A program made the position numbers and the translations under genes. Below the pieces are notes generated by a model, which ran no database searches, had not been told where the DNA came from, and was given only the letters and a program-made list of their open reading frames with translations. This document shows, piece by piece, positions 48,795-59,070 of a DNA stretch of 64,000 bases (its first letter is position 1; each line of letters begins with the position of its first letter). Origin of the DNA: Prauserella muralis. Lineage in GTDB: Bacteria; Actinomycetota; Actinomycetes; Mycobacteriales; Pseudonocardiaceae. The DNA is taken from NCBI RefSeq assembly GCF_003202285.1, contig NZ_MASW01000001.1, forward strand, positions 992,001-1,056,000, read 5' to 3'.

Positions 48795-50176
48795 TAGTTA
48801 CCGCCTGGGCTGGGCGCAGGGCGGCAGTCGACGCCCGGCTGCTGGCCCCGCTCCTGCGGCGTCGTGGTCTCGGATGGCTGCTGCCCCGAGCCGCCCTGAC
48901 CGATGCCGCCGATCAGGCCGCCACCTTGCGGCTGATCCTCGTCGCAGATCTCCAGCATGTTGTTGCGCCGGAGCGTGTCGATGTAGTCGCGGGACTCGGC
49001 GAGGTTGTCGCGCTTCACGCCGTTGCGCACGGCGACGCGGGCATCCTGCTGCAGGTCCTGCAGGTGCAGCCGCTCGCACAGCGACGCCTCCGGCGGGCAC
49101 GAGCCCTCCGCCTGCTTGTGCAGGTCGAAGCCGAGGATGCTGCCGGGAACGCCCTGGAAGATCACGACCTCCGAGTTGGCCCCGACCCCGACGTAGTACT
49201 GCCGCAGCACGAAGTACCGGGTGGCGATCGCGGCGGCCGCGAGCAGGATCAGCGCCAGCCCGAAGGCGACCAGCAGGCGAATCCGCTTACGGCGCTTCGC
49301 TTTTGGGTCGGGTGGCGGCTCCGTCGCCTCGTACCGCTGCGGCTGGGGCGGTGGTGGCGCCGTCAGCGCCCGCGCCCGCGCGGCCGGGGAGTCGCCCTGG
49401 TGGCCCTCGTCGCTGCCGTCGCCTGCCGCGCCGCCCACGATCGGGGCGTCCTCGCCGAAGTCGATGTCCACGACGTCGGCCACCACGACGGTGACGTTGT
49501 CGGTGCCGCCGCCCTTGAGCGCCAGCTCGATCATCCGGTCGGCGCACTCCTGCGGGTCGGGGATCTGCATGGCCTCGGCGAGCGTCTCGTTGCTGACCAT
49601 GCCGGAAAGGCCGTCCGAGCACAGCAGGTAACGGTCGCCAGCACGGGCCTCGCGCACGGTGAAGCTGGGTTCCACCTCGTGCCCGGTCAGCGCCTTGAGC
49701 AGCAGCGACCGCTGCGGGTGCGTCGCGGCCTCGTCCTCGGTGATGCGGCCCTGCTCCAGCAGTTCGTTGACGAAGCTGTCGTCGCGCGTGATCTGCGAGA
49801 ACTGCCCGTTGCGCAGCAGGTAGGCCCTGGAGTCGCCGACGTGCACCATGCCGAGCCGGGAACCGGAGAACAGCACGGCCGTCAGCGTGGTGCCCATGCC
49901 GTCGAGATCGGGGTCGTTCGCCACCAGCTCGGAAATGGCCTGGTTGCCCTGGGTCACGGCCTCCCTCAGCTGGGAGACCAGGTCGTCACCCGGCTCGTCG
50001 TCGTCGAGGTGTGCCAGCGACGCGATGACGACCTTGCTGGCCACCTCTCCGGCGGCGTGGCCGCCCATGCCGTCTGCCAGTGCGAGCAGGCGTGGGCCGG
50101 CGTAGACGGAGTCCTGGTTGCTGGAGCGAACCAGGCCACGGTCACTGCGGGCCGCGTAGCGAAGGACGAGAGTCAT
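48794..50176 (-). CDS. pstP: PP2C-family serine/threonine phosphatase PstP
   Basis: 460 residues. The PP2C domain fills about 1-235, with metal-binding motifs SDRGLVRSSNQDS, LLALADGMGGHAAGE, HVGDSRAYL, LLCSDGLSGM and GGTDNVTVV. A linker, one membrane helix (LLVAFGLALILLAAAAIATRYFV) and an external domain of about 130 residues rich in Gly/Gln/Pro follow. It reverses phosphorylation by PknA/PknB and the marks read by the FHA proteins. It overlaps fhaB. Confidence 0.97.
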   Translation of the reverse strand: MTLVLRYAARSDRGLVRSSNQDSVYAGPRLLALADGMGGHAAGEVASKVVIASLAHLDDDEPGDDLVSQLREAVTQGNQAISELVANDPDLDGMGTTLTAVLFSGSRLGMVHVGDSRAYLLRNGQFSQITRDDSFVNELLEQGRITEDEAATHPQRSLLLKALTGHEVEPSFTVREARAGDRYLLCSDGLSGMVSNETLAEAMQIPDPQECADRMIELALKGGGTDNVTVVVADVVDIDFGEDAPIVGGAAGDGSDEGHQGDSPAARARALTAPPPPQPQRYEATEPPPDPKAKRRKRIRLLVAFGLALILLAAAAIATRYFVLRQYYVGVGANSEVVIFQGVPGSILGFDLHKQAEGSCPPEASLCERLHLQDLQQDARVAVRNGVKRDNLAESRDYIDTLRRNNMLEICDEDQPQGGGLIGGIGQGGSGQQPSETTTPQERGQQPGVDCRPAPSPGGN

Positions 50177-50634
50177 GGGCGAAGCTCGATCACCGTCTTG
50201 CCTATCCGGATGGGGACGCCGAGCGGAACTCGGAGGGGTGCAGTGACCTTAGCCCGGTCGAGGTAGGTGCCGTTCGTCGAGCCCAGGTCTTCGACATACC
50301 ATTCGTCGCCCCGCAGCGACACGCGCGCGTGCCGGGTCGACGCGTAGTCGTCGTCGAGCACGAGCGTCGAGTCGTCCGCCCTGCCGATGAGGATCGGCCT
50401 CCCGTCGAGGGCGATCCTGGTCCCCGCCAGCGCACCGTGTGTGACGACGAGTTGCCGGGGGGTCTTGCCGCCCCGCGGCTTCTTCTCCTTGCCCCGCCGG
50501 AAGCTGGGCATGTTCACCCGCAGTCCGGAGGCGGCATAGAGGTCCGACCGCACCACACGCAGCGCGGCGAACACGAACAACCAGAGCAGGATGAGAAAAC
50601 CCGCTCTGGTCAGTTGAACGACCAGCTCTGGCAC
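50173..50634 (-). CDS. fhaB: FHA-domain protein FhaB (FipA)
   Basis: 153 residues from GTG 50634, which begins VPELVVQLTRAG as in mycobacterial orthologues of about 155 residues; the frame extends upstream but looks unrelated. One N-terminal membrane helix (AGFLILLWLFVFAALRVV) precedes a C-terminal FHA domain (LIGRADDSTLVLDDDYASTRHARVS, then LGSTNGTYLD). FHA domains bind phosphothreonine. The protein links kinase signalling to the divisome. Confidence 0.94.
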   Translation of the reverse strand: MPELVVQLTRAGFLILLWLFVFAALRVVRSDLYAASGLRVNMPSFRRGKEKKPRGGKTPRQLVVTHGALAGTRIALDGRPILIGRADDSTLVLDDDYASTRHARVSLRGDEWYVEDLGSTNGTYLDRAKVTAPLRVPLGVPIRIGKTVIELRP

Positions 50635-50825
50635 CTGTTGTGTCAGCTCCCGCCTTTTCGCGCCCAGCCCGTGACGCCGTGCTCTGTCCGATCCACTGAC
50701 CGAGTCCCCCGCCCCGGCCGTGGATACGTCACGGGTCCCCCGCATGGCCGCCATTATGCGCGACAGGCCCGTGCGGGCCATGCGGGATGGCCGAAAAGTC
50801 CTGACAGCCCAAGCCGGGTGCCGGA

Positions 50826-52034
50826 TCAGCCCTGCGTACGGAACACCAACGACGAGTGCCCGACCCGGATCACGTCGCCATCGGCGAGCTGCCAGGTCTG
50901 CACGGGAGTGCCGTTGACCGTCGTGCCGTTGGTGGACCCGATGTCCGCCAGCGTCGCGCTCTGGCCGTCCCAGGTGATCTCCAGGTGCCTGCGGGACACG
51001 CCGGTGTCCGGGAGCCGGAAGTCGGCGTCCTGACCGCGGCCCACGACGTTGCCGCCCTGCTTGAGCGAGTACGTCCGGTTGGAGCCGTCGTCGAGCTGCA
51101 GCGTCGCCGCCAGCTGCCGGGCGCCACCGGGGGGCATCCCGGGAGGCGCGTAGCCCTGCTGGGCGTACGGGTCGCCCTGCGGAGGCGGCGGAGCCTGCGC
51201 GGGGTAGCCGCCGGGAGGGCTCGGCGGAGCGGCGTAGCCCTGGTCGTAGCCGGGAGCGGGCGGCTGGCCGTAGCCCTGGTCGTAGCCCGGGGCCGGGGGC
51301 TGCCCGTAGCCCTGGTCATAGCCGCCGGGCTGGCCATAGCCCTGGTCATAGCCGCCGGGCTGGCCGTAGCCCTGGTCATAGCCGCCGGGCTGGCCGTAGC
51401 CCTGGTCATAGCCGCCGGGCTGGCCGTAGCCCTGGTCGTACCCGCCCGGCTGGCCGTAACCCTGCTCGTAGCCGGGAGCCGGGGGCTGGCCGTAACCCTG
51501 GTCGTAGCCGGGCTGCCCCTGTCCGTAGCCGTACTGACCCTGCTGGCCGTACGGGTCACCCTGGTCGTATTGGCCGTAGCCGCCGGGCTGGCTCATTGGT
51601 CGGTCTCCTGCGTCGCTGGTTCGTGCTGGCCGTGCCTGACCGCCGGCGTCGTGTGCTGTGACGTCGGGATCGACGGTCGAGCGGGTCTTGAACTGTCCAG
51701 TATGCAGCGCCTCGTTGCGCTCTAGCGAGACTACGACGTCACCATAGGTGTCCAAGCCCCGCTCGGCGAGGTGCTGTGCCACGGCATCGGCGAGCAGCCG
51801 GGTGACCCGGTGCTCATCCTCCGCCATCCGGTCGTGATCAGCGGCGCCGAGGGACACGATGTAGTGGTTCGGAGCGAGCCTGCGCCCACCGGCGAGCTCA
51901 CGGACGTTGTCCTCACTCTCGCGCTCCAGAGCCAGCGCCACTTCCTGCGTGACGACGTTGCCACCGAACATCCGCGCGAAGGTGTTGCCCACGAGGCTCT
52001 CGAGACGCCGATCGAAGCGCTGTACGCGGCCCAC
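50826..52034 (-). CDS. fhaA: FHA-domain protein FhaA with a long Gly/Tyr/Gln repeat linker
   Basis: 402 residues from GTG 52034, with GGAGG eight bases upstream. The N-terminal FhaA domain (about 1-125, [22 protein letters not shown]) is followed by a linker of tandem [10 protein letters not shown] decapeptides and a C-terminal FHA domain ([24 protein letters not shown], then STNGTTVNG). In mycobacteria FhaA reads PknB-type phosphorylation and binds the lipid II flippase. It is the first gene of the pstP-pknB operon. Confidence 0.95.
   Translation of the reverse strand: MGRVQRFDRRLESLVGNTFARMFGGNVVTQEVALALERESEDNVRELAGGRRLAPNHYIVSLGAADHDRMAEDEHRVTRLLADAVAQHLAERGLDTYGDVVVSLERNEALHTGQFKTRSTVDPDVTAHDAGGQARPARTSDAGDRPMSQPGGYGQYDQGDPYGQQGQYGYGQGQPGYDQGYGQPPAPGYEQGYGQPGGYDQGYGQPGGYDQGYGQPGGYDQGYGQPGGYDQGYGQPGGYDQGYGQPPAPGYDQGYGQPPAPGYDQGYAAPPSPPGGYPAQAPPPPQGDPYAQQGYAPPGMPPGGARQLAATLQLDDGSNRTYSLKQGGNVVGRGQDADFRLPDTGVSRRHLEITWDGQSATLADIGSTNGTTVNGTPVQTWQLADGDVIRVGHSSLVFRTQG
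51230..51515. repeat. 30-bp coding tandem repeats in fhaA
   Basis: Roughly nine copies of a decapeptide unit ([10 protein letters not shown] and the [12 protein letters not shown] variant). The central five copies are almost identical at the DNA level with a 30-base period. Recent expansion by slippage is likely, so linker length may vary between strains. Confidence 0.92.
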
Positions 52035-52161
52035 CAGGACAACCTCCCTCCTCCACGTGTACCTCCGAATAGATCGTATCCGGGTTTGGAGCGTTGAACA
52101 CCGGGGCCGGTGAAACCCGGCTGACGCCCCTGCTACGCTATCCGGGCTGTCGCAGTTACTC

Positions 52162-52244
52162 GGGCGAGTGGCGGAATGGCAGACGCGCACGGTTCAGGTC
52201 CGTGTGTCCGAAAGGACGTGAGGGTTCAACTCCCTCCTCGCCCA
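52162..52244 (+). tRNA. leuT: tRNA-Leu (anticodon CAG)
   Basis: The acceptor stem GGGCGAG/CTCGCCC is perfect. The anticodon arm CACGG-TTCAGGT-CCGTG gives anticodon CAG. A long variable arm (GTCCGAAAGGAC) marks a class II tRNA, and the T-loop GGTTCAACTCC is canonical. No CCA is encoded. In mycobacteria tRNA-Leu(CAG) also lies next to fhaA. Confidence 0.96.
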
Positions 52245-52310
52245 CTCGAGTTCGTGCCCTCCTGCTCGCGCCGGAGGGCGCTTCGCTGTCTGGCCTCTTC
52301 GTCGTCGTAC

Positions 52311-52329
52311 CCGGGGGCCGAGCCCCCGG
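52311..52329 (+). terminator. Palindrome downstream of tRNA-Leu
   Basis: CCGGGGGC-CGA-GCCCCCGG is a perfect 8-3-8 palindrome 66 bases after the tRNA, followed by ACCCCCACGG. It is a likely tRNA terminator and shares its wider sequence with the motif at 26123-26155. Confidence 0.65.
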
Positions 52330-52409
52330 ACCCCCACGGTGCGAGCTCCTCACCACCCGGCGTGGTTTCGTTGCGTACGGACCAGCATCGGTTTCGTGAG
52401 GAGGCTTTG

Positions 52410-53465
52410 GTGGAGCAGCAGGTGGGGTCGTGGTCGGCGCGGACTCGGGCGATCGTGGCCGGACGGCCTTCCGGCCAGGGGCAGCCGATGAACGTTCCGA
52501 TCGTGCCCGCGAGCACGCTGGGGCTCGACTACTCGCGCGAGCAGGGCACGCCGACGTGGGAGGCGCTGGAAACCGCCATCGGCGACCTCGAAGGCGGCAC
52601 GGCGACGGCGTTCGCCTCCGGCATCGCCACCGTCTCCGCCGTGCTGGACCTGCTGCCCGTCGGCGCCGGTGTGGCCGTGCCCACCGACAGCTACGCGGGC
52701 ACGCGAGCCCTGTTCGGCCGCGCCGAGCGGGCCGGGCGCATCAGCGTGCGGCAGGTGGAGCCCGCCGACACCGGCGCCTGGGCGAAGGCGGCGGCCGAAG
52801 CGGACCTGCTGTGGCTGGAGTCACCCACCAACCCGAGCCTCGACCTCGTCGACGTCCCGGCGGTGGCCGAGGCGGCCGCCGCGTCGGCCCGGCGGCCCAC
52901 GGTCGTGGTGGACAACACATTCGCCACCCCGCTCGGCAGCCGCCCCCTGTCGCAGGGCGCCGACGTCGTCGTGCACAGCGCCACCAAGCTCATCGGCGGG
53001 CACAGCGACCTCCTGCTCGGCCTCGCCGTCACCGCCGACGAGACGCTCGCCGCCCGGCTGCGCGAGGCGCGGACCCTCGGCGGCGCCACCCCTGGCGCGC
53101 TCGAGGCCTGGCTCGCGCTGCGGGGCCTGCGCACCCTGCCCGTCCGCTACACCGAGGCGTCGCGGACGGCCGCCCTCCTGGCCGACCGGCTCACCGCGCA
53201 CGCCGCCGTGACCCGCGTGCGGTATCCGGGCACCGGCACGATGATCGCGTTCGAGCTCGCCGGCGCCGACACCGCCGACCAGGTCTGCCACCGCCTGCGG
53301 CTGATCCGGCACGCCACGAGCCTCGGCGGTGTGGAGACCACCGTCGAGCGCCGGGCGGCGCGGCCCGGCGACGCCCAGGTGGCGCCCGGGCTGCTGCGGC
53401 TCAGCGTCGGCCTCGAGGACCCGGACGACCTCTGGCACGACCTGTCGGCGGCTCTGTCTACATGA
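52410..53465 (+). CDS. Trans-sulfuration-type PLP enzyme (cystathionine gamma-lyase/synthase family)
   Basis: 351 residues from GTG 52410 with GAGGAGG upstream. It is a fold-type I PLP enzyme with LEGGTATAFASGIATVSAVL, the conserved ESPTNP segment, DNTFATPLGSRPL, and the PLP-binding lysine in HSATKLIGG. LGGVETTVERRA near the end is typical of the Cys/Met metabolism family. It may act as cystathionine gamma-lyase or synthase. The exact reaction cannot be fixed from sequence alone. Confidence 0.92.
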   Translation: MEQQVGSWSARTRAIVAGRPSGQGQPMNVPIVPASTLGLDYSREQGTPTWEALETAIGDLEGGTATAFASGIATVSAVLDLLPVGAGVAVPTDSYAGTRALFGRAERAGRISVRQVEPADTGAWAKAAAEADLLWLESPTNPSLDLVDVPAVAEAAAASARRPTVVVDNTFATPLGSRPLSQGADVVVHSATKLIGGHSDLLLGLAVTADETLAARLREARTLGGATPGALEAWLALRGLRTLPVRYTEASRTAALLADRLTAHAAVTRVRYPGTGTMIAFELAGADTADQVCHRLRLIRHATSLGGVETTVERRAARPGDAQVAPGLLRLSVGLEDPDDLWHDLSAALST

Positions 53466-53568
53466 GACGCGGCGTCGTGGTCGTGTCCTGAAAAGGCACT
53501 TTCTGCTCTAACGAGTGGCCGGTTCACACCAATTTGATGCCCTGTGTATGCTCCGCCCTCACTGGAAA

Positions 53569-53583
53569 GAGTGATCTTCACTC
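53569..53583. promoter_or_regulatory. Palindrome upstream of the surface-protein gene
   Basis: GAGTGA-TCT-TCACTC is a perfect 6-3-6 palindrome lying 36-51 bases before the ATG at 53620. It is a possible operator. No matching regulator is evident nearby. Confidence 0.35.
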
Positions 53584-53619
53584 GAACTGGGGAAGTCTGA
53601 ATCTGGGGTTAGGAGACTC

Positions 53620-54834
53620 ATGCACAGCAGAACCGGCCTTGCCAGAGCCGGCGCGGCGTTGCTCGGCGCCTCGGCCACCGTGCTGCTCGGCGCTCTTCCC
53701 GTGTCGGCCAACGAAACCGAGGCGCACCTCGACTCCGGCGCGCACACGCCGGGCTACCGCGTCAATCTCGGCGACGGTTACGCCAACATGTCCACCACGT
53801 TGTTCGGACTCGACATCGACAGCGGTAACTCGCTCAAGGCGTACTGCGTCGAAATCGACGTCCGGATCGACCCTGACCGCGGACTTCAGGAAACCCCGTG
53901 GGACGGGTTCCCGAATCCGGAATCGCCATTCCACGAAAACCGCGACAAGATCAGCTGGGTACTCCAGCACGGTTATCCCGCCGAGGACACGGACACGATC
54001 GAGGACGCGCTGAGCCCCGAGGGCGTCGAGTTCCACGACGGGCTGAGCACCCGCGAGGCGATCACCGCGACGCAGGCCGCCGTCTGGCACTTCAGTGACG
54101 GCAAGGACCTGCAGCGCGACAACCCCACGCCGAAGAACCCCGCTGCCGCGGCCGACGTGCTCGCGCTCTACGACTTCCTGACCGGCGAGGCCAACGTGGG
54201 CACCGGTGAGCAGCCGAGGCCCACCCTGGACATCACCCCCGATGCCGCCGCCGGTGACGCGGGCGGGCGCATCGGTCCCTTCACCGTGTCGACGACCGGG
54301 GACATCGCCGAGCTGACCGCCGACCTGCCGGAGGGCGTCACGCTCACCGGCGCCGACGGTGCCGAGGTCACCGCCGCCGACATCGCCGACGGCACCGAGC
54401 TGTACGTGAACGTGCCGGAGGACGCCGAGGACGGCCAGGGCAGCATCGAGCTGAAGGGCGTCGCGCACGTCGACACCGGACGCCTCTTCGTCGCCCACGG
54501 CTACGCCAAGAAGGCCGCGCAGTCGCTGATCGTCGCGCAGTCGGAGAAGACCAACCTCTCGACCGGCGCGACGATGACGTGGAAGGCCGCCCCCGAGGCC
54601 ACCACGCCGCCGGAGGAGACCACCACGACCGCGCCGCCGACGACCACCACCGCGCCCAGCTCCGAGGTCGTCGCCGCTCCGCCGACCACCGAAACCCCGG
54701 TGGCACCGCAGGCCGACTCCGGCGAACTCGCCCAGACCGGTGTCTCGATCATGACGCCGATCGTCATCGGCGCCGTGCTGCTCGGGGCCGGCATCGGCGC
54801 GCTGCTGCTCCAGCGCCGCCGGAAGAACGCCTGA
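53620..54834 (+). CDS. Thioester-domain surface protein with LAQTG sorting signal
   Basis: 404 residues. A signal peptide (about 1-31) is followed by a thioester domain with Cys76 in AYCVEID and Gln152 in ATQAAVW, the TQxA pair that forms an internal Cys-Gln thioester. A beta-rich region, a Thr/Pro linker (about 325-360), the sorting motif LAQTG (370-374), a membrane helix and RRRKNA complete it. It is probably anchored to the wall by the class E sortase encoded at 40577-41620 and may bond covalently to surfaces or host and partner molecules. Confidence 0.93.
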   Translation: MHSRTGLARAGAALLGASATVLLGALPVSANETEAHLDSGAHTPGYRVNLGDGYANMSTTLFGLDIDSGNSLKAYCVEIDVRIDPDRGLQETPWDGFPNPESPFHENRDKISWVLQHGYPAEDTDTIEDALSPEGVEFHDGLSTREAITATQAAVWHFSDGKDLQRDNPTPKNPAAAADVLALYDFLTGEANVGTGEQPRPTLDITPDAAAGDAGGRIGPFTVSTTGDIAELTADLPEGVTLTGADGAEVTAADIADGTELYVNVPEDAEDGQGSIELKGVAHVDTGRLFVAHGYAKKAAQSLIVAQSEKTNLSTGATMTWKAAPEATTPPEETTTTAPPTTTTAPSSEVVAAPPTTETPVAPQADSGELAQTGVSIMTPIVIGAVLLGAGIGALLLQRRRKNA

Positions 54835-54866
54835 CGCGCCACAAGCGAGTCGGGCAGCGCACACGA

Positions 54867-54909
54867 GCACAGCCCCCGGGGCGCCCACAACGGGCCCCGG
54901 GGGCTGTGC
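54867..54909. terminator. 15-bp hairpin between convergent genes
   Basis: GCACAGCCCCCGGGG (54867-54881) pairs perfectly with CCCCGGGGGCTGTGC (54895-54909). It serves the surface-protein gene and, from the other side, the FadR-type gene. Confidence 0.8.
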
Positions 54910-54958
54910 CTTTCGCTGTCTCTCGCTGTTCTCCCGCTGCCGTTCGCGGTCGGGTGGC

Positions 54959-55732
54959 TCACGGCGAGCCGAGGAACGGCTCCAGCATCGCGCGGCGCTC
55001 GGCGGGCACGTACTCGGCGTAGTAGTCGTGGAGCGCGCGCCGGGCGAGCAGGCACGCGCGCTCGCCCTCGCCGTCGCGCACCGCGGCCAGCATCTCCGCG
55101 TGATGAGCCACGGTCTTGCGTTTCACCGCCCTGCGGTCGTCCGCGTGGGCGAGCTTGTCCTCGATGAGCTCCAGCGCCACGTCCCGTACGACCTCGGCGC
55201 AGGCCACCACGAGCGGGTTCTGGGTGGCGTGGGCGACCGCGTCGTGGAAGGCCAGGTCGGCCTCGCCGAAGGCGGCATCGTCACCCTCGCCGCCGTCGAC
55301 GTGCCTGCGCATCGCCTCCAGCGCGTCGGTCATCCGCTCCAGCTGCTCGGCCGTGCGCAGGTGCGCGGCCAGCAGATACGCCGAACCCTCCAGCAGCATC
55401 CGGAACTGCAGCAGCTCGGCCAGCCCCATGTGCTCGGCGCGCGCGAGCCGGTGGATCGACTTGCGCAGCGTCGCGGGCGAGGGAGCCAGCACCTCGGGGC
55501 CGCGCGGATCGCCGGGCCGCGAGCGGACCACGCCACCTGCCTGCAACACGCGCAGGGCCTCCCGCACCGTCGAACGGCTGACCCCGAACTGCGTCATCAG
55601 CTCGCGTTCGCTCGGCAGCCGCTCGCCCGGCACCAGTCGTCCGGTGAGCACGGCGTGCTCCACCTGCTCCACAACCCGTTCGTAGGCCCGGACCGCGGTC
55701 ACCGGTTCGAACTTCACAGGGTCTTCGTCCAC
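54959..55732 (-). CDS. FadR/GntR-family regulator
   Basis: 257 residues from GTG 55732 with GAGG upstream. The GntR winged helix (VVEQVEHAVLTGRLVPGERLPSERELM, then FGVSRSTVREALRVL) is followed by an FCD ligand-binding domain (ADLAFHDAVAHATQNPLV, with His residues that often bind metal). It is divergent from the ABC transporter operon across a TGGTCCGACCA palindrome and probably represses it. The ligand may be the transported compound or its breakdown product. Confidence 0.93.
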   Translation of the reverse strand: MDEDPVKFEPVTAVRAYERVVEQVEHAVLTGRLVPGERLPSERELMTQFGVSRSTVREALRVLQAGGVVRSRPGDPRGPEVLAPSPATLRKSIHRLARAEHMGLAELLQFRMLLEGSAYLLAAHLRTAEQLERMTDALEAMRRHVDGGEGDDAAFGEADLAFHDAVAHATQNPLVVACAEVVRDVALELIEDKLAHADDRRAVKRKTVAHHAEMLAAVRDGEGERACLLARRALHDYYAEYVPAERRAMLEPFLGSP

Positions 55733-55778
55733 CGCGGAACCTCTTGACGGAGCGGGCACCGAGTGCCAGCCTAGGCTA

Positions 55779-55791
55779 CTGGTCCGACCAG
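55779..55791. promoter_or_regulatory. FadR-type operator CTGGTCCGACCAG
   Basis: A perfect 6-1-6 palindrome between the divergent regulator and transporter genes, 17 bases before the ATG at 55809. TGGTCnGACCA is the well-known recognition core of FadR-subfamily GntR proteins. Confidence 0.8.
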
Positions 55792-55808
55792 CATACCCGG
55801 AGTGTGGC

Positions 55809-57314
55809 ATGAGGGCACGGTGGCTCGCGGCGGCGATCGCGATGATCCTCACGGTGCCGGCCTGCTCGGCGGGCTCCACCGCGAGCGTCGGTGGTGGGGC
55901 TGCCGACGAGTCCACCCTCGCCGTCGGCTTCACCGCCGAGCCGCAGAACTTCGACTTCACCACCACCGACGGTGCCGCGATCCCGCAGGCGCTGCTCTAC
56001 AACGTCTACGAGGGTCTGGTGAAGCTCGACGGGCGCGGTGAGATCGTGCCGCTGCTCGCGGAGTCCTGGACGGTCAGCCCCGACCGCACCAGCTACGACT
56101 TCCGGCTGCGGACCGGCGTGCGATTCAGCAACGGCGCGCCGTTCACCGCCGAGGACGTGAAGTTCTCGATCGAGCGGGTCAAGACCGACTGGACGATCTC
56201 GCTGAAGTCGGCGATGGACGTCGTGGAACGTGTCGAGGTCGTCGATCCCGCACGGGTGCGGGTGGTGCTGAGCAGGCCCAGCAACTCGTGGCTGTTCAGC
56301 ATGACCGGCCGGGTGGGCGCGATGTTCAGCCGCAGCGGCGTCGCCGACCTGGCCAACGAGCCGATCGGCACCGGGCCGTACGAGGTGGCGAGCCGCCGCA
56401 GGGGCGACTCGATCGTGCTCACCGAGAACCCGGGCTACTGGGGCCGCAGGCCCGACTACCGCACGGTGGTGCTCAAGTACTACGACGACGCCACCGCGCT
56501 CAACAACGCCCTGCTCAGCAACGGCATCGACGTCATCTCCCAGATCACCGCACCGGACTCGGTTCCGCAGTTCGAGGCGGACACGCGGTTCCACGTCGTC
56601 CAGGGCACCACCAACGGCGAGGTCGTGCTCGCCTACAACAACGACCGGCCCGCTCTGCGGGACGCTCGGGTGCGCAGGGCGCTGACGCTGGCCATCGACC
56701 GCAGGGCACTCCTGGAGGCCACCTGGGCCGGTCGCGGCACGCTCATCGGCAGCATGGTGCCGCCCACCGACCCCTGGTACGAGGACCTCTCCGGCTACTA
56801 CCCCCACGACCCCGAGCGGGCCCGCGCGCTGCTGGCCGAGGCGGGCGTGCGGGAGCTGAACCTGCGGCTACGGGTGCCCAACCTGCCCTACGCCGTGTCG
56901 GCGGCCCAGGTGGTGGCCTCCGACCTGAGCCGCATCGGCGTGCGCGTCACCATCCAGCCGCTCGACTTCCCGGCCGTGTGGCTGCAGCAGGTGTTCACCG
57001 ACCACGACTACGACCTCTCGATCGTCTCCCACGTCGAGGCGCGCGACATCACGACGTTCGGCGACCCGGACTACTACTGGGGCTACGACAGCGCGCGGGT
57101 GCGCCGCCTGCTGGAGCGTGCCGACGTCGGCACGCGGGAGCAGCAGCTCGCCGACATGCGTGCCGTCGCCCGCACCCTCACCGCGGACGCCGCCGCCAAC
57201 TGGCTGTTCCTCGCTCCGAACATCGTGGTCGCGCGCACCGAGGTCACCGGCTTCGTCCGCAACCAGGTCAGCGAGTCGTTCGATCTGACAGGCCTGCGGA
57301 GGGCCGAGGGATGA
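55809..57314 (+). CDS. ABC transporter substrate-binding lipoprotein (SBP family 5)
   Basis: 501 residues. A lipoprotein signal ends at Cys19 (TVPACS). The family 5 fold is recognised from AVGFTAEPQNFDFTTTDG, YEGLVKLDGRGEIVPLLAESW, FRLRTGVRFSNGAPFTAEDVKFSIER and GTGPYEV. Such proteins bind peptides, nickel or sugars. The adjacent amidase makes an amide or peptide-like substrate plausible. The stop overlaps the permease start (ATGA). Confidence 0.94.
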   Translation: MRARWLAAAIAMILTVPACSAGSTASVGGGAADESTLAVGFTAEPQNFDFTTTDGAAIPQALLYNVYEGLVKLDGRGEIVPLLAESWTVSPDRTSYDFRLRTGVRFSNGAPFTAEDVKFSIERVKTDWTISLKSAMDVVERVEVVDPARVRVVLSRPSNSWLFSMTGRVGAMFSRSGVADLANEPIGTGPYEVASRRRGDSIVLTENPGYWGRRPDYRTVVLKYYDDATALNNALLSNGIDVISQITAPDSVPQFEADTRFHVVQGTTNGEVVLAYNNDRPALRDARVRRALTLAIDRRALLEATWAGRGTLIGSMVPPTDPWYEDLSGYYPHDPERARALLAEAGVRELNLRLRVPNLPYAVSAAQVVASDLSRIGVRVTIQPLDFPAVWLQQVFTDHDYDLSIVSHVEARDITTFGDPDYYWGYDSARVRRLLERADVGTREQQLADMRAVARTLTADAAANWLFLAPNIVVARTEVTGFVRNQVSESFDLTGLRRAEG

Positions 57315-58254
57315 CGCTCGCGATCGTGCGCCGCACGGCCATCCTGCTCGCCGGGGTGCTCGCCGCCTCGATCGTCGTGTTCGCCTTCCTCGCCGTGTTG
57401 CCCGGCGACTCGGCGCAGGTCGCGCTCGGCGTCAACGCCACACCGGAGCTGGTCGAACGCACCCGGCAGGAGTTCGGCCTCGACCGTCCACTCGTCGCCC
57501 AGTACCTCGACTGGATGGGCGGGGTCCTGCACGGCGACTTCGGCGTCTCGTACGTGACCCGGGAGCCGATCGGCCCGCAGCTGCTCGACCGCCTGGGTGT
57601 CACGCTGTGGCTCGTCGGCGCGGGCATGCTCGTGGCACTCGTCATCGCCGTGCCGCTGGGCACGGTCGCGGCGGTGCGGCACCGCAAACCCAGCGGCGCG
57701 CTCGTGTCCGGCCTGGCGCAGCTCGGCGTCGCGGTTCCGGCGTTTCTGGCCGGGATGATCCTCGTGCAGGTGTTCGCGGTGCGGCTGGGCTGGCTGCCCT
57801 CCGGCGGGTGGACGCCGCCCGCGCACGATCCGGTGGAGTGGCTGCGCGGGCTGATCCTGCCCGCCGCCTCGCTCGGCCTCGTCCAGGGCGCGGTGCTCAC
57901 CCGGTACGTGCGCACCGCCGTGCTCGACGTCCAGCGCGAGGACTACCTGCGCACCGCCCGCGCCAAGGGGCTGCGGCCGTATCCGGCGCTGTTGCGGCAC
58001 GGCCTGCGCAACGCCGCGGTGCCGGTGGTGACGGTGCTCGGCCTCCAGCTGGCGACGCTGCTCGTCGGCGCCGTGGTGGTGGAGCGCGTGTTCGTGCTGC
58101 CCGGCCTTGGCAGCATGCTCGTCGACGCCGTCGCCGCGCGGGACCTGCTCACCGTGCAGGGCATCGTGCTGGTGCTCGTGGTCGGCGTGCTCCTGGTGAA
58201 CTTCGTGGTGGACGTGTTGTACACGCTGCTCGACCCACGCCTGCGGAGGTCGTG

Positions 58255-58255
<1 letters not shown>
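57311..58255 (+). CDS. ABC transporter permease (DppB/OppB type)
   Basis: 314 residues with six membrane helices. The periplasmic loop after helix 1 has FGLDRPLVAQYLDWMGGVLHG and the signature DFGVSY. The cytoplasmic EAA-like loop is YLRTARAKGLRPYPALLRHGLRNA. It forms the channel with the next permease. Confidence 0.95.

Positions 58256-59066
<811 letters not shown>

Positions 59067-59070
<4 letters not shown>

Noticed and set aside
51230-51515. CRISPR array
   Set aside because: These are in-frame coding repeats in fhaA with no unique spacers.
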